From Massilia sp. Root351 (GTDB lineage: Bacteria > Pseudomonadota > Gammaproteobacteria > Burkholderiales > Burkholderiaceae_D): a DNA stretch of 64,000 nucleotides. The stretch's first letter is position 1. Each line of letters starts with the position of its first letter. The stretch is from contig NZ_LMDJ01000006.1 of NCBI RefSeq assembly GCF_001425045.1, positions 73,793-137,792 on the forward strand, read 5' to 3'. This document shows, in pieces, positions 16,556 to 25,669 of this stretch. Position numbers and translations under genes: made by a program. A model generated the notes under the pieces. It was not told the DNA's origin. It did no database searches and worked only from the letters and a program-made list of their open reading frames with translations.

Positions 16556-17521
16556 ATGGACAGCCCGGTCAGCGACACGGTGGCATCGCCCTGGCATGCG
16601 GGCGAGGTGGCCCTGCAGCGCAGCTCAGGCATGGCCGAGCGCATGGACGCGCTGGGCCGCAAGGTGGTGCGCGGCTTCATGCCGGACCAGCACCGCGAGT
16701 TCTTCGCGCAGCTGCCTTTCGTGGTGCTGGGGGCAGTGGACCCGGCAGGCGATGTGTGGGCCACGCTGCGCGCCGGCTGTCCCGGCTTTCTGCACTCGCC
16801 GGACCCGCTGCGCCTGCAGGCGGCGCTGCCGCGCGAGCCGCTGGACCCGGCCGACGCCGGCATGGAGCATGGCAACGCGGTCGGCCTGCTGGGCATCGAA
16901 CTGCACACGCGCCGCCGCAACCGGATGAACGGCGTGCTGCGGCGCAGCGGCGATGCGGCTTTCGAGATCGGGGTGCAGCAGTCCTTCGGCAACTGCCCGC
17001 AATACATCCAGCTGCGCGACTACGCCTTCAGCGAGCAGGCGCCGGACGCGCCGGAACAGCTGGCTGCGCTGGACGATGCCGCGCGCGCGCTGATCGCCGG
17101 CGCCGATTCCTTCTACGTTGCCACCTACGCAGACCTGGCCGGCGGCGAGCGCCAGGTGGACGTGTCGCACCGTGGCGGCAGGCCGGGCTTCGTGCGGCTG
17201 GACCCGGACGGCGGGCTGACCATACCCGACTTTCAGGGCAATATGTTCTTCAACACGCTCGGCAATATCGCGCTCAACCGGCGCGCCGGGCTGGTGTTCG
17301 TGGACTTTGCCAGCGGCAGCCTGCTGCAGATGAGCGGCACGGCCGAGCTGCTCGAGGGCCCGGCGGCCGCGCCCGGCCTGGCTGTGTTCGAGGGCGCACA
17401 GCGCCTGTGGCGATTCCAGCCGCAGCGCGTGGTGCGGCGCGCTGCGGCTCTGCCGCTGCGCTGGATTGCCCAGGACAACGGCGCATCGCCGGCAGCGCTG
17501 CGCACGGGCGCCTGGCAGTAG
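16556..17521 (+). CDS. Pyridoxamine 5'-phosphate oxidase-fold flavoprotein
   Basis: 321 residues, AGGAGG immediately upstream, ten bases after the GST stop. A split beta-barrel typical of FMN-binding PNPOx-like proteins is seen in two parts: residues about 50-140 (LPFVVLGAVDPAGDVWATLRAGCPGFL, then HGNAVGLLGIELHTRRRNRMNGVLRR) and about 180-270 (DSFYVATYADLAGGERQVDVSHRGGRPGFVRL, NMFFNTLGNIALNRRAGLVFVDF). Members of this family are annotated as flavin-nucleotide-binding proteins; some relatives are fused to ferredoxin reductase modules, which this one lacks. Pairing with a GST suggests electrophile or stress detoxification; the reaction is unknown. Confidence 0.87.
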   Translation: MDSPVSDTVASPWHAGEVALQRSSGMAERMDALGRKVVRGFMPDQHREFFAQLPFVVLGAVDPAGDVWATLRAGCPGFLHSPDPLRLQAALPREPLDPADAGMEHGNAVGLLGIELHTRRRNRMNGVLRRSGDAAFEIGVQQSFGNCPQYIQLRDYAFSEQAPDAPEQLAALDDAARALIAGADSFYVATYADLAGGERQVDVSHRGGRPGFVRLDPDGGLTIPDFQGNMFFNTLGNIALNRRAGLVFVDFASGSLLQMSGTAELLEGPAAAPGLAVFEGAQRLWRFQPQRVVRRAAALPLRWIAQDNGASPAALRTGAWQ

Positions 17522-17615
17522 CCCGGCGCAGCGGGCGCGCGCTGTACGGTATGTGTGCCACGCGCGCGGGGCTTCGTCTAGAATGGGGAGGACTTCCGGA
17601 ATAGCAGATGCCCCG

Positions 17616-20600
17616 ATGCACACAGACCGAGTCCTAACCGAGCAAGCGCCGCTGAACGGAGACGAGCGGCTGACAGGCTTCAAGCGCCTGTTCGGCGCAC
17701 GTCCGCACGTGGCGCTGCTGACAGACGCGCAAGGCCGCGTGCTGGCGGTGAACCGTTTTGCCGCCGCGCAGCCGGGCATGGTACGGCCGGGCATGCCCGC
17801 CGCTGCGCTGTATGCGCCCTGGGCCGGCAAACTGGTGCGCCTCGAGGGTTTCCCGGCGGCGCGCGCCTGCGGCTACTGGCGCGGCGAAATGGAGCTGGCC
17901 GGGATGGAGGAGGAGGCCGAGCCGGTGTCGCTGCTGATCGAGTATCAGCCAGCGGCCGGGGAGAGCCAGGAAACCTATCTGCTGCTGCACTACGACCTGG
18001 GCGACTTCGATTCCTACGACTCGCGGCTGCTGTTCAAGCGCCTGTTCGAAGCCCATCCGCACCCCATGTGGGCCTACGACCTGGTGACGCTGAGGTTCCT
18101 GGTGGTGAACGCCGCCGCCGTCACCAGCTACGGCTATACCGAGTCGGAATTCCTGGACATGACCATCCGGGACATCCGGCCGGAGCGGGAGCTGGCGCGC
18201 CTGGACGCCGACCTGGCGGCCACGCCGGCCAAGGGCGCGCAGCGCGCCGGGTACTGGCAGCACCGCAAGAAGGATGGCACGCTGATCACGGTGGACGTGT
18301 CCTCCCATTCGATTACCCTGGCCGGCCGCGCCGCGCGGCTGGTGTTTGCGCATGACGTGACCGAGAAGCTGCGCATGGAAGAGGCGCTGCACGCGTCCCA
18401 GGAAATGCAGCAGCTGGTGATCAACCACATTCCGCACCAGATCTTCTGGAAGGACCTGGACTCGGTGTACCGCGGCTGCAACGAGACCTTCGCGCGCGCG
18501 GCCGGAGTGGGCGGGCCGGCCTTCATCGCGGGCAAGCGCGATGCGGATTTGCCCTGGGCCGCGAACGCCGAACGCATCGTGGTGGATGACCGCACCATCA
18601 TCGACACCGGCGAGGCCAACCTGAACCAGGAAGACCACATGCTGTTCGCCGACGGCAGCATGCACTGGTTCCTGATCAACAAGCTGCCGCTGCACGACGC
18701 GCAAGGCCGCATCATCGGCGTGCTGGGCACCATCGAGGACATCAGCCAGCGCAAGCAGGTGGAGCAGACGCTGGCGCTGCGCGGGCGTGCGCTGGAGGCC
18801 AGCGTGAGCGCCATCGTCATCACGGCCGAGGGGCCGGAGGGCAGCGTCATCGAATACGCCAACCAGGCGTTCGGCCAGCTGACCGGCCATGCGCCGGCCG
18901 CGGTGGCCGGCCATACGCTGGAACCGCTGCTGCAGAGCGGCGACGCGAACGGGCGCGAGGTGCTGCGCGCGGCCCTCAAGGCGCGCGCCGATGTCACCCG
19001 GCTGCTGCAGTGCCGCCACCACGACGGCTCGCTGTACTGGTGCCAGCTGCATGTGGCGCCGGTTCGCAGCGATGGCGGCGTCAGCCACCACGTGTGCGTG
19101 CTGAGCGACATGACGGAGCTGATCAACTACCAGGCCCAGCTCGAGCACCAGGCCAACCACGACGCGCTGACCCAGCTGCCCAACCGCCACCTGTTCAGCG
19201 ACCGGCTGGAGCAGGCGCTCAGCTACGCGCGCCGCTACGGCCACGCGGTGTGGGTGGTGTTCATCGACCTGGACAACTTCAAGCTGGTGAACGACAGCCT
19301 GGGCCACCAGGCCGGAGACCAACTGCTGCGCACCGTGGCCGGCCGGCTGCGCGCCTGCGTGCGCGCCAGCGATACGGTGGCGCGGCTGGGCGGCGACGAG
19401 TTCATGCTGTTGCTGCTGGGCGGCAGCGAGGTGGCGCTGCCGCAAGGCCTGCTGCAGAACGTGCTGGAGAGCGTGGCCGCGCCGGTGCCGCTGGGCGAAA
19501 CCGAGGTGGCCATCACCTGCAGCATCGGCGTGAGCGCCTTCCCGGCCGACGGCGACGACGGCCAGCTGCTGCTCAAGCACGCCGACATCGCCATGTACCG
19601 CGCCAAGGAAACGGGCCGCAACCAGGCGCAGTTCTACGAGCCGGCCATGCAGGCGCGGGTGGCCGAGCGGGCCGCCATCGAGATGGAGCTGCGCTACGCG
19701 CTGCCGCGCCAGGAACTGCGGCTGTACTACCAGCCCAAAGTGAGCCTGGAAACGGGAGCGCTGAGCGGCATGGAAGCGCTGCTGCGCTGGCCGCATCCCA
19801 GGCTGGGCATGGTGTCGCCGGACCGCTTCATCGGCGTGGCCGAAGACACCGGGCAGATCGTCGAGATCGGCCGCTGGGTGATCCGCACCGCCTGCGCGCA
19901 GGCGCGTGCCTGGCAACTGGCCGGTCAGGCGCCGCTGCGGGTGGCGGTCAACGTGTCGGCGCGCCAGTTCCGCGACCCCGGCCTGGCCGACGACATCGTG
20001 GCCGCGCTGCACGACACCGGCCTGGCGCCGCAATACCTGGAGCTGGAACTCACCGAAAGCATGATGATGCATAGCATCAGCGAGGTGCTGGCCACCGTAA
20101 CGCGCCTGAAGGGCCTGGGCATCGCGCTGTCGATCGACGACTTCGGCACCGGCTATTCCAACCTGTCCTCGCTCAAGCTGCTGCCGCTGAGCCAGCTGAA
20201 GATAGATCAGTCCTTTGTGCGCGACATGCTGGACCAGCCCAATGTGTCGGCCATTGTGCGCTCGGTGATCGCGCTGGGCCACAGCCTGGGCTTCAGCATC
20301 ATCGCCGAAGGGGTGGAGACCGAGGCGCAGCTGGCCTATCTGCGCTCCTGCGGCTGTGACGAGATCCAGGGCTACTATTTCAGCCGGCCGCTCGACACCG
20401 ACGCCTTCACCGCGCTGCTGCAAAGCGGGCGGCGGCTGGTGCTGCCGGGCGCGCCCGACCCGGCGCAGCGCACCTTGCTGCTGCTGGACGACGAGCCGCA
20501 CGTGCTGACCGCGCTCAAGCGCATGCTGCGGGTGGACGGCTACACCATCCTCACCGCGCAGAGCGCGCGCGACGCCTTTGACCTGCTGGCGCTGCATCCG

Positions 20601-20918
20601 GTGCAGGTCATCATCAGCGACCAGCGCATGCCGGAAATGAACGGCACGGAATTCCTGCGGCGCGTCAAGCAGCTGTATCCGGACACGGTGCGCATCATCC
20701 TGTCAGGCTATGCCGAGCTGGAGACGCTGATCAGCGCCATCAACACCGGCGAGATCTACCGCTTCTTCACCAAGCCGTGGGACGAGGAAGGGCTGCGCGC
20801 CAGCTTGCGCGAAGCGTTCCGCTACCAGGCGCTGATGCGCGGCGGAGCCAAAGACGGCGCGACAGCCGTCAGCCAGTTCAGCCCGCCGCCTCCCGGGGCG
20901 GCGCCGCCAGTGCGCTGA
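17616..20918 (+). CDS. PAS-PAS-PAS-GGDEF-EAL protein with C-terminal receiver domain
   Basis: 1100 residues from ATG 17616; ATG 17583 in frame is an alternative and neither has a strong Shine-Dalgarno. Order of domains: N-terminal sensor-like segment (1-130), PAS (about 135-255), PAS (about 265-385, HIPHQIFWKDLDSVYRGCNETF), PAS (about 390-510), GGDEF domain with intact GGDEF at 592-596 and an RASD inhibitory site five residues before it, EAL domain with EAL at 720-722, and a receiver domain (about 950-1070) with acidic pair DDE, phospho-acceptor Asp1002 (SDQRMPEMNG) and Lys in TKPW. It should make and/or break cyclic di-GMP. A receiver after EAL is unusual: most such proteins carry it at the N-terminus. 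Its 3' end overlaps a convergent gene by 41 bases. Confidence 0.93.
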   Translation: MHTDRVLTEQAPLNGDERLTGFKRLFGARPHVALLTDAQGRVLAVNRFAAAQPGMVRPGMPAAALYAPWAGKLVRLEGFPAARACGYWRGEMELAGMEEEAEPVSLLIEYQPAAGESQETYLLLHYDLGDFDSYDSRLLFKRLFEAHPHPMWAYDLVTLRFLVVNAAAVTSYGYTESEFLDMTIRDIRPERELARLDADLAATPAKGAQRAGYWQHRKKDGTLITVDVSSHSITLAGRAARLVFAHDVTEKLRMEEALHASQEMQQLVINHIPHQIFWKDLDSVYRGCNETFARAAGVGGPAFIAGKRDADLPWAANAERIVVDDRTIIDTGEANLNQEDHMLFADGSMHWFLINKLPLHDAQGRIIGVLGTIEDISQRKQVEQTLALRGRALEASVSAIVITAEGPEGSVIEYANQAFGQLTGHAPAAVAGHTLEPLLQSGDANGREVLRAALKARADVTRLLQCRHHDGSLYWCQLHVAPVRSDGGVSHHVCVLSDMTELINYQAQLEHQANHDALTQLPNRHLFSDRLEQALSYARRYGHAVWVVFIDLDNFKLVNDSLGHQAGDQLLRTVAGRLRACVRASDTVARLGGDEFMLLLLGGSEVALPQGLLQNVLESVAAPVPLGETEVAITCSIGVSAFPADGDDGQLLLKHADIAMYRAKETGRNQAQFYEPAMQARVAERAAIEMELRYALPRQELRLYYQPKVSLETGALSGMEALLRWPHPRLGMVSPDRFIGVAEDTGQIVEIGRWVIRTACAQARAWQLAGQAPLRVAVNVSARQFRDPGLADDIVAALHDTGLAPQYLELELTESMMMHSISEVLATVTRLKGLGIALSIDDFGTGYSNLSSLKLLPLSQLKIDQSFVRDMLDQPNVSAIVRSVIALGHSLGFSIIAEGVETEAQLAYLRSCGCDEIQGYYFSRPLDTDAFTALLQSGRRLVLPGAPDPAQRTLLLLDDEPHVLTALKRMLRVDGYTILTAQSARDAFDLLALHPVQVIISDQRMPEMNGTEFLRRVKQLYPDTVRIILSGYAELETLISAINTGEIYRFFTKPWDEEGLRASLREAFRYQALMRGGAKDGATAVSQFSPPPPGAAPPVR

Positions 20919-21285
20919 AGGCGTCCAGCAGAATGCGCGCGCGGAACGGTTTGACGATCACGCGGCTGACGGCGCGCTGGCGCAGCGCCGCCAGCAGTTC
21001 GCCGGTGCAGTTCACGGCCAGCACGGCGATCGGCATGCTGCGGCTGCTGACCGTGTCGCCTTCGCGGATTTGGTCCAGCAAGCCCAGGTCGTACGCGTCG
21101 CCGGCGTTGATGGCGATGATGGCGCCGGCAAAGCTGTGCTGGCGCAGCATCTGCCGCGCCAGCGCAGGACTGGCCGCTTCGTGGATGTCGGCCAGGCCGA
21201 GCGCGCGCGCGGTCAGCGCCACGGTCCGGCGCAGCATGGTTTCCGGCTCGACCAGCAGCATGGGCAGTGCGCGCGGTTCAGGCAT
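20878..21285 (-). CDS. Degenerate receiver-domain protein
   Basis: 135 residues; ATG at 21285 overlaps the upstream GAF gene by eight bases. The fold pattern is that of a CheY-like receiver (LLVEPETMLRRTVALTARAL at the start, VIVKPFRARILLDAFSAL at the end with the conserved Lys). The strand-3 region reads AGAIIAINAGDAYDLGLLDQIR, where the usual LLDxxMP phospho-acceptor Asp is absent, and the acidic pair is Glu-x-Glu. This is therefore a pseudo-receiver, probably a protein-protein docking module. It converges on the PAS-GGDEF-EAL-receiver gene with 41 bases shared at the 3' ends, so the two may act in one pathway. Confidence 0.78.
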   Translation of the reverse strand: MPEPRALPMLLVEPETMLRRTVALTARALGLADIHEAASPALARQMLRQHSFAGAIIAINAGDAYDLGLLDQIREGDTVSSRSMPIAVLAVNCTGELLAALRQRAVSRVIVKPFRARILLDAFSALAAPPREAAG

Positions 21286-21787
21286 GGGGAACCTCCGCCT
21301 CTGCTTGCGATTGCAGTTCCTGCATGACCAGGCCGCGCAGCGTGGACAGGATGGCCATCTCCACGTCGTCCAGCCGGCGCGGCCTGGTGTCGATGATGCA
21401 CAGGGTGCCCAGCGCGTAGCCGTTGGGCAGCAGCAGCGGGGCGCCGGCATAGAAGCGGATGTGGGGCGGGCCGGTCACCAGCGGATTGTCGGCGAAGCGC
21501 GGATCGGCCAGCGCATCCGGCACCACCATGATCTCGGCGCGCAGGATGGCGTGGCTGCAAAACGACACGTCGCGGCCGGTTTCGCAGGCCGTCAGGCCGA
21601 CACCGGACTTGAACCATTGGCGGTCGCTGTCGATCAGCGACATCAGGGCGATCGGCACGTCGAACTCGGCGGCGGCAAACTCGATCACGCGGTCGTAGCG
21701 TTCTTCGCGCGGCGTGTCCAGGATCAGCAAGGCGTACAGCGCAGCGATGCGCTCGGCTTCGTTGGGCGGGGTGGGGGCTGCAAGCAT
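21278..21787 (-). CDS. GAF domain protein
   Basis: 169 residues. One GAF domain (about 22-160): RYDRVIEFAAAEFDVPIALMSLIDSDRQWFKS, SFCSHAI, HIRFYAGAPLLLPNGYALGTLCIID. This subtype is usually fused to GGDEF or histidine-kinase outputs; here it stands alone and is followed by a pseudo-receiver protein in an overlapping gene. CSHAI and FYAGAPL are the conserved positions around the ligand pocket. It may sense a small molecule or redox state and signal through the pseudo-receiver; that link is inferred from the eight-base overlap. Confidence 0.87.
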   Translation of the reverse strand: MLAAPTPPNEAERIAALYALLILDTPREERYDRVIEFAAAEFDVPIALMSLIDSDRQWFKSGVGLTACETGRDVSFCSHAILRAEIMVVPDALADPRFADNPLVTGPPHIRFYAGAPLLLPNGYALGTLCIIDTRPRRLDDVEMAILSTLRGLVMQELQSQAEAEVPHA

Positions 21788-21897
21788 GGATAAGTTCCCA
21801 TCTGGCGGTGCGTCCGCGGGTGCATCTACTTTACACCGGCGTTACAAATTAGTCAGCCCATTTGCGTTGGACTTCTGGCAATATTCCTTTGAGATTA

Positions 21898-24426
21898 ATG
21901 ATGGGGGAAGGTATGCGACAAGCGGGACTGGGACAATGGATCAAGCGCATCGTGCTGGCGCTGCTGTTGTTGCTGGCAATGGTGGGCCTGGGCCTGTGGT
22001 TCTTCCTGCGCGGCAGCCTGGCGCAGCTTGACGGGCGGCGCAGCGCGCCCGGCCTGTCCGGCACCGCCAGCGTGGTGCGCGACGGCCAGGGCGTGCCCAC
22101 CATCAGCGGCAGCGACCGCAAGGACGTGGCCTACGCCACCGGCTTCGTCCACGCCCAGGACCGCTACTTCCAGATGGACCTGCTGCGCCGCGTGGCCTCG
22201 GGCGAGTTGGCCGAACTGTTCGGCGCGCGCGCGCTGCCGATGGACAGGGAGCACCGCCTGCACCGTTTCCGCGCGCGCGCCGAAGCCGCGCTGCAGGCCA
22301 TGCCGGCCGCCGACCGCCAGCTGCTGGAGCGCTACGTGGCCGGCGTGAACGACGGCTTGAACAACCTGGGAACGCGGCCGTTCGAGTACGCGCTGATACG
22401 GGTGAGCCCGCGTCCCTGGAGCGCGGCCGATTCGCTGCTGGTGTTCTGGGCCATGTATTTCGACCTGCAGGGCAACCTGGAGGGGCGCGAACTGGCGCGC
22501 GGCTGGCTCAGGGAGCACGCCACGCCGGAGCAACTGGCCGTGCTGCTGCCGGAATCGACCCAGTGGGACGTGCCGCTGGACGTGCCGGCCAACCTGGCAA
22601 CCGATCAGGCGGCCAGTCGGGCAAACCATCTGCCAACGAACCTGCCGCAGGCTGCGGCAGCCGCGCCGGCGCCGGGCGCGCCGTTCCCCGACCAGGCGCC
22701 CGCCTGGTGGGGCAAATCCGCCTCACCGGAGGGCGCCGCATCGGGCCGGGTCGCCGCGCTCGACGGCCGCGATGGCGCGCAATGGCACGGCATGGTGGGC
22801 AGTAACAACTGGGCTGTGGCGGGCAGCCGCAGCCAGGGCGGCGGCGCCATCGTGGCCGACGATATGCACCTTGGCATCCAGCTGCCGCACATCTGGTACC
22901 GCGCCGTGCTGATGGTGCCGGACGGGCACGGCGCCACGCGCCGCGTGGCCGGCGTGACCCTGCCCGGCGTGCCGCTGGTGGTGGTCGGCAGCAATGGCCA
23001 CGTGGCCTGGGGCTTCACCAACAGCTACGGCGACTACGCCGACCTGGTGACGCTGGAAACGGACCCGGCCCATCCGGGCAAGCTGCGCACGCCGGCCGGC
23101 TGGGAGACCCCGGTGGCGCACCAGGAGTCCATCCTCGTCAAGGACGCCGCCAGCGAGACCTTCGTGGTGCGCGAAACCTCGCTGGGGCCGGTGCGCGAAG
23201 TGGCGGGGCGCAGCTACGCGCTGCACTGGGTGGCGCACGCCAGGGGCGCGGTCAATTTCGTGGCCGCCGGACTGGAGACGGCCAGCACGGTGGACGACGC
23301 GCTGGCCGTGGCCAACCGCTCCGGCCTGCCGGCGCAGAATTTCGTGGCCGGCGACAGCAAGGGCAATATCGGCTGGACCATCGCCGGTCCGCTGCCGCGC
23401 CGCGCGCAGCCCGGCCTGGCTTCGACCTTCCCCCTGGCGGGCGAGACGCAGGCGGCCGGCTGGAACGGCCTGCTCTCGCCGGACGCCTATCCTGCGGTGC
23501 GCAATCCAGCCGACGGCCAGCTCTCCACCGCCAACAGCCGCCAGCTGATGGGCGCCGGCCACGGCAAGCTGGGCGACGGCGGCTTCGACCTCGGCGCGCG
23601 CGCGCACCAGGTGCGCGGCGCCGTGGCCGCGCTGGGCGCGAAGACCGACGAGCAGGGCGTGTACAGCGTGGCGCTGGACGACCGCGCGCTGTTCATGGCC
23701 GGCTGGCGCGACCGCGCGCTGGCCGCGCTGGACGACCAGGCGGTGGCCGCCGGGGACGCCCGGGGCGCGCAGCGCGCTGCGGCGCGCGAGCTGCTGCGCA
23801 AGAGCTGGAGCGGCCACGCCAGCGTGGAGTCGGTGGGCTACCGCATCTCGCGCTCCTTCATGTGGTCGCTGTACGAGCTGCTGTACGGCGGCGCCAGCGC
23901 GGAGATGGGCAAGCTGGCCGGTAAAGCGGACATGGCGGCGGCCAGCTCGCGCTGGCCGGTGGTGGTGGCGCGCCTGCTGGACGAGCAGCCGGCCGGCTGG
24001 CTGCCGCCGCAATACGCCAGCTGGAAGGAACTGCAGCTGGCCGCCATCGACCACGCCGTGGCCGAGCTGACCAGGGATGGCAAGCCGCTGGCCGGTGCCA
24101 CCTGGGGCGAGCGCAACAGGCAGGAGATCGCGCATCCGATCGCCTCAGCCGCGCCGGCGCTGCGGCGCTGGCTCACCGCGCCGGCCGACCCGCTGCCAGG
24201 CGACAGCCACATGCCGCGCGTGGCGGGCCGCAAGTTCGGCCAGTCCGAGCGCATGGTGGTCTCGCCGGGCAAGGAAGAACAGGGCATCTTCAACATGCCG
24301 GGCGGGCAGAGCGGCCATCCGCTGTCGCCGTTCTTCCTGGCCGGCCACGCGGACTGGGTGAGCGGCAAGCCCACGCCTTTCCTGCCCGGTGCCGCACGGC
24401 ACACGCTGACGTTCGTGAAGCCGTAA
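21898..24426 (+). CDS. Penicillin acylase-family Ntn hydrolase, membrane-anchored
   Basis: About 842 residues. Start is uncertain among ATG 21898, 21901 and 21913; a GGGGGAAGG run lies too close to the last. The N-terminus has one strong membrane segment (IVLALLLLLAMVGLGLWFFL). Then the alpha chain (VVRDGQGVPTISGSDRKDVAYATGFVHAQDRYFQMDLLRR) and, after a low-complexity Ala/Pro spacer, GSNNWAV, whose Ser (residue about 302) would be freed by autocleavage to become the N-terminal nucleophile of the beta chain. Family members cleave amide bonds of beta-lactams, acyl-homoserine lactones or other N-acyl compounds. The substrate is not evident; quorum quenching is a possibility only. Confidence 0.9.
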   Translation: MMGEGMRQAGLGQWIKRIVLALLLLLAMVGLGLWFFLRGSLAQLDGRRSAPGLSGTASVVRDGQGVPTISGSDRKDVAYATGFVHAQDRYFQMDLLRRVASGELAELFGARALPMDREHRLHRFRARAEAALQAMPAADRQLLERYVAGVNDGLNNLGTRPFEYALIRVSPRPWSAADSLLVFWAMYFDLQGNLEGRELARGWLREHATPEQLAVLLPESTQWDVPLDVPANLATDQAASRANHLPTNLPQAAAAAPAPGAPFPDQAPAWWGKSASPEGAASGRVAALDGRDGAQWHGMVGSNNWAVAGSRSQGGGAIVADDMHLGIQLPHIWYRAVLMVPDGHGATRRVAGVTLPGVPLVVVGSNGHVAWGFTNSYGDYADLVTLETDPAHPGKLRTPAGWETPVAHQESILVKDAASETFVVRETSLGPVREVAGRSYALHWVAHARGAVNFVAAGLETASTVDDALAVANRSGLPAQNFVAGDSKGNIGWTIAGPLPRRAQPGLASTFPLAGETQAAGWNGLLSPDAYPAVRNPADGQLSTANSRQLMGAGHGKLGDGGFDLGARAHQVRGAVAALGAKTDEQGVYSVALDDRALFMAGWRDRALAALDDQAVAAGDARGAQRAAARELLRKSWSGHASVESVGYRISRSFMWSLYELLYGGASAEMGKLAGKADMAAASSRWPVVVARLLDEQPAGWLPPQYASWKELQLAAIDHAVAELTRDGKPLAGATWGERNRQEIAHPIASAAPALRRWLTAPADPLPGDSHMPRVAGRKFGQSERMVVSPGKEEQGIFNMPGGQSGHPLSPFFLAGHADWVSGKPTPFLPGAARHTLTFVKP

Positions 24427-24443
24427 GACCGGCGCGGCCGGTC
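24427..24443 (+). terminator. Short hairpin after the acylase gene
   Basis: GACCGG (24427-24432) and CCGGTC (24438-24443) flank five bases directly after the acylase stop. There is no T-run, so termination would be weak or Rho-dependent. The remaining 200 bases to the lacI start hold the promoter and operator described separately. Confidence 0.35.
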
Positions 24444-24540
24444 GATTCTCGCGTCGGCGCACGGTTGTCGCCGTGTGCCCATTCCCGCGCCGCGTTGCGC
24501 CGGCGCTGCGGGACGACGCCGGGCGCGCCACATATTTCTG

Positions 24541-24593
24541 TTGACTGCCGGCCCATGATTGCCTATCATCGCTAAAAATGACAACGTTGGACA
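24541..24593 (+). promoter_or_regulatory. Sigma70-like promoter with LacI-family operator
   Basis: TTGACT (24541-24546), a 17-base spacer and TATCAT (24564-24569) form a near-consensus promoter. The candidate operator ATGACAACGTTGGACA (24578-24593), with the palindromic core CAACGTTG, starts nine bases after the -10, so it covers the start site. The same 16 bases occur at 34312-34327 and with two mismatches at 29888-29903. The arrangement is that of repression by the LacI protein encoded immediately downstream. Confidence 0.75.
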
Positions 24594-24643
24594 TTTTGCG
24601 GTTCGACGGCGCCAAATCAAAAAACAGCAACAGAGGAGACGGT

Positions 24644-25669
24644 GTGGCAACGATTCATGATGTCGCCGAAAAGGCGGGCGTTTCTATCAAAACGGTGTCG
24701 CGTGTACTGAATGGCGGCACCGAGGTGTCCGAAAAGACCCGCAGCCGCATTGAGCAGGCCATGCGGGCGCTGGAGTTCACGCCTTCGGCCGCAGCCCGCA
24801 TGCTGCGCGGACGGCCTACCGGCCTCGTTGCCGTGATTGCCGAACAGCTGACCACCACGCCCGATTCCACCGAGATCATCAAAGGGATACAGCAAGTCTG
24901 CGAGCAGATGGGCAAAGTGCTGCTGATCGGGGAAACCGGCGGCCACGCCGATGTGGCGGACCGGTTGGTGGCCGACCTGCGCGAGCGCCGTGTCGAGGCG
25001 ATTCTGTTTGCCACGCCGTTCCACCGCCAGGTTGAGCTGGCGCTGCCGCTGGGGGGCACGCCCGCCGCGCTGGCCAACTGCTTCGAGGCGGCCGGGCGCT
25101 ATATGCAGGTGGTGCCGGACGACGAGAGCGGGGGCTACGCCGCCGCGCAAATCGTGCTGCAGGCCGGCCACCGCAAGGTCGCCTTTCTGCAACTGATACC
25201 AGGCATGGTGGCAACCGGGCTGCGGCTGCGCGGCTTCCACCAGGCGATGCGCGAGCATGGCGTCAAGCCGAATGCCGAATGGCTGATCCACGGCGCCGAA
25301 GCCGATGACGCCAATGAGTTCGCGCATCTGTCCGGCGCGGTCGAGCGCCTGTTCGCCAGCGCGGAACGGCCAACGGCCATCCTGTGCGGTAACGACAAAA
25401 TGGCCATGCGCGTCATTTTCATCCTGCAGCGGCGCGGCCTGCGCGTGCCGGCCGATGTCTCCATCGTCGGCTTCGATGATTTCCGGCTGATTTCGGAAGC
25501 GCTCGACCCGGGCCTGACCACGGTGGCCCTGCCATACCGCGAGATCGGCGAACTGACCGGACGTTACGTGCTGGACCCGGGCGCCCAGCCGGCCGGCACG
25601 GTGCGGGTGCCTTGCCTGCCGGTGATGCGCGGCACGGTAGCGGCGCCGCCGGCCAAGGAGCGGCCATGA
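24644..25669 (+). CDS. LacI-family transcriptional regulator
   Basis: 341 residues from GTG 24644, chosen because AGAGGAGAC lies just before it and because the helix-turn-helix (ATIHDVAEKAGVSIKTVSRVLNGG) then begins at residue 2 as in all LacI proteins; the upstream in-frame ATG 24578 lies inside the operator. A PBP1-like effector domain follows (about 60-335), ending near TTVALPYREIGELTGRYVL. It overlaps the binding-protein gene by four bases. Operator copies upstream of itself, the GH32 gene and the TonB receptor gene indicate it represses the whole fructan/sucrose-type locus and is released by a sugar from that pathway. Confidence 0.93.
   Translation: MATIHDVAEKAGVSIKTVSRVLNGGTEVSEKTRSRIEQAMRALEFTPSAAARMLRGRPTGLVAVIAEQLTTTPDSTEIIKGIQQVCEQMGKVLLIGETGGHADVADRLVADLRERRVEAILFATPFHRQVELALPLGGTPAALANCFEAAGRYMQVVPDDESGGYAAAQIVLQAGHRKVAFLQLIPGMVATGLRLRGFHQAMREHGVKPNAEWLIHGAEADDANEFAHLSGAVERLFASAERPTAILCGNDKMAMRVIFILQRRGLRVPADVSIVGFDDFRLISEALDPGLTTVALPYREIGELTGRYVLDPGAQPAGTVRVPCLPVMRGTVAAPPAKERP

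Noticed and set aside
17634..20597. Minus-strand open frame of 987 codons opposite the PAS-GGDEF-EAL gene
   Set aside because: Shadow produced by third-position GC; no domain, no start signal.
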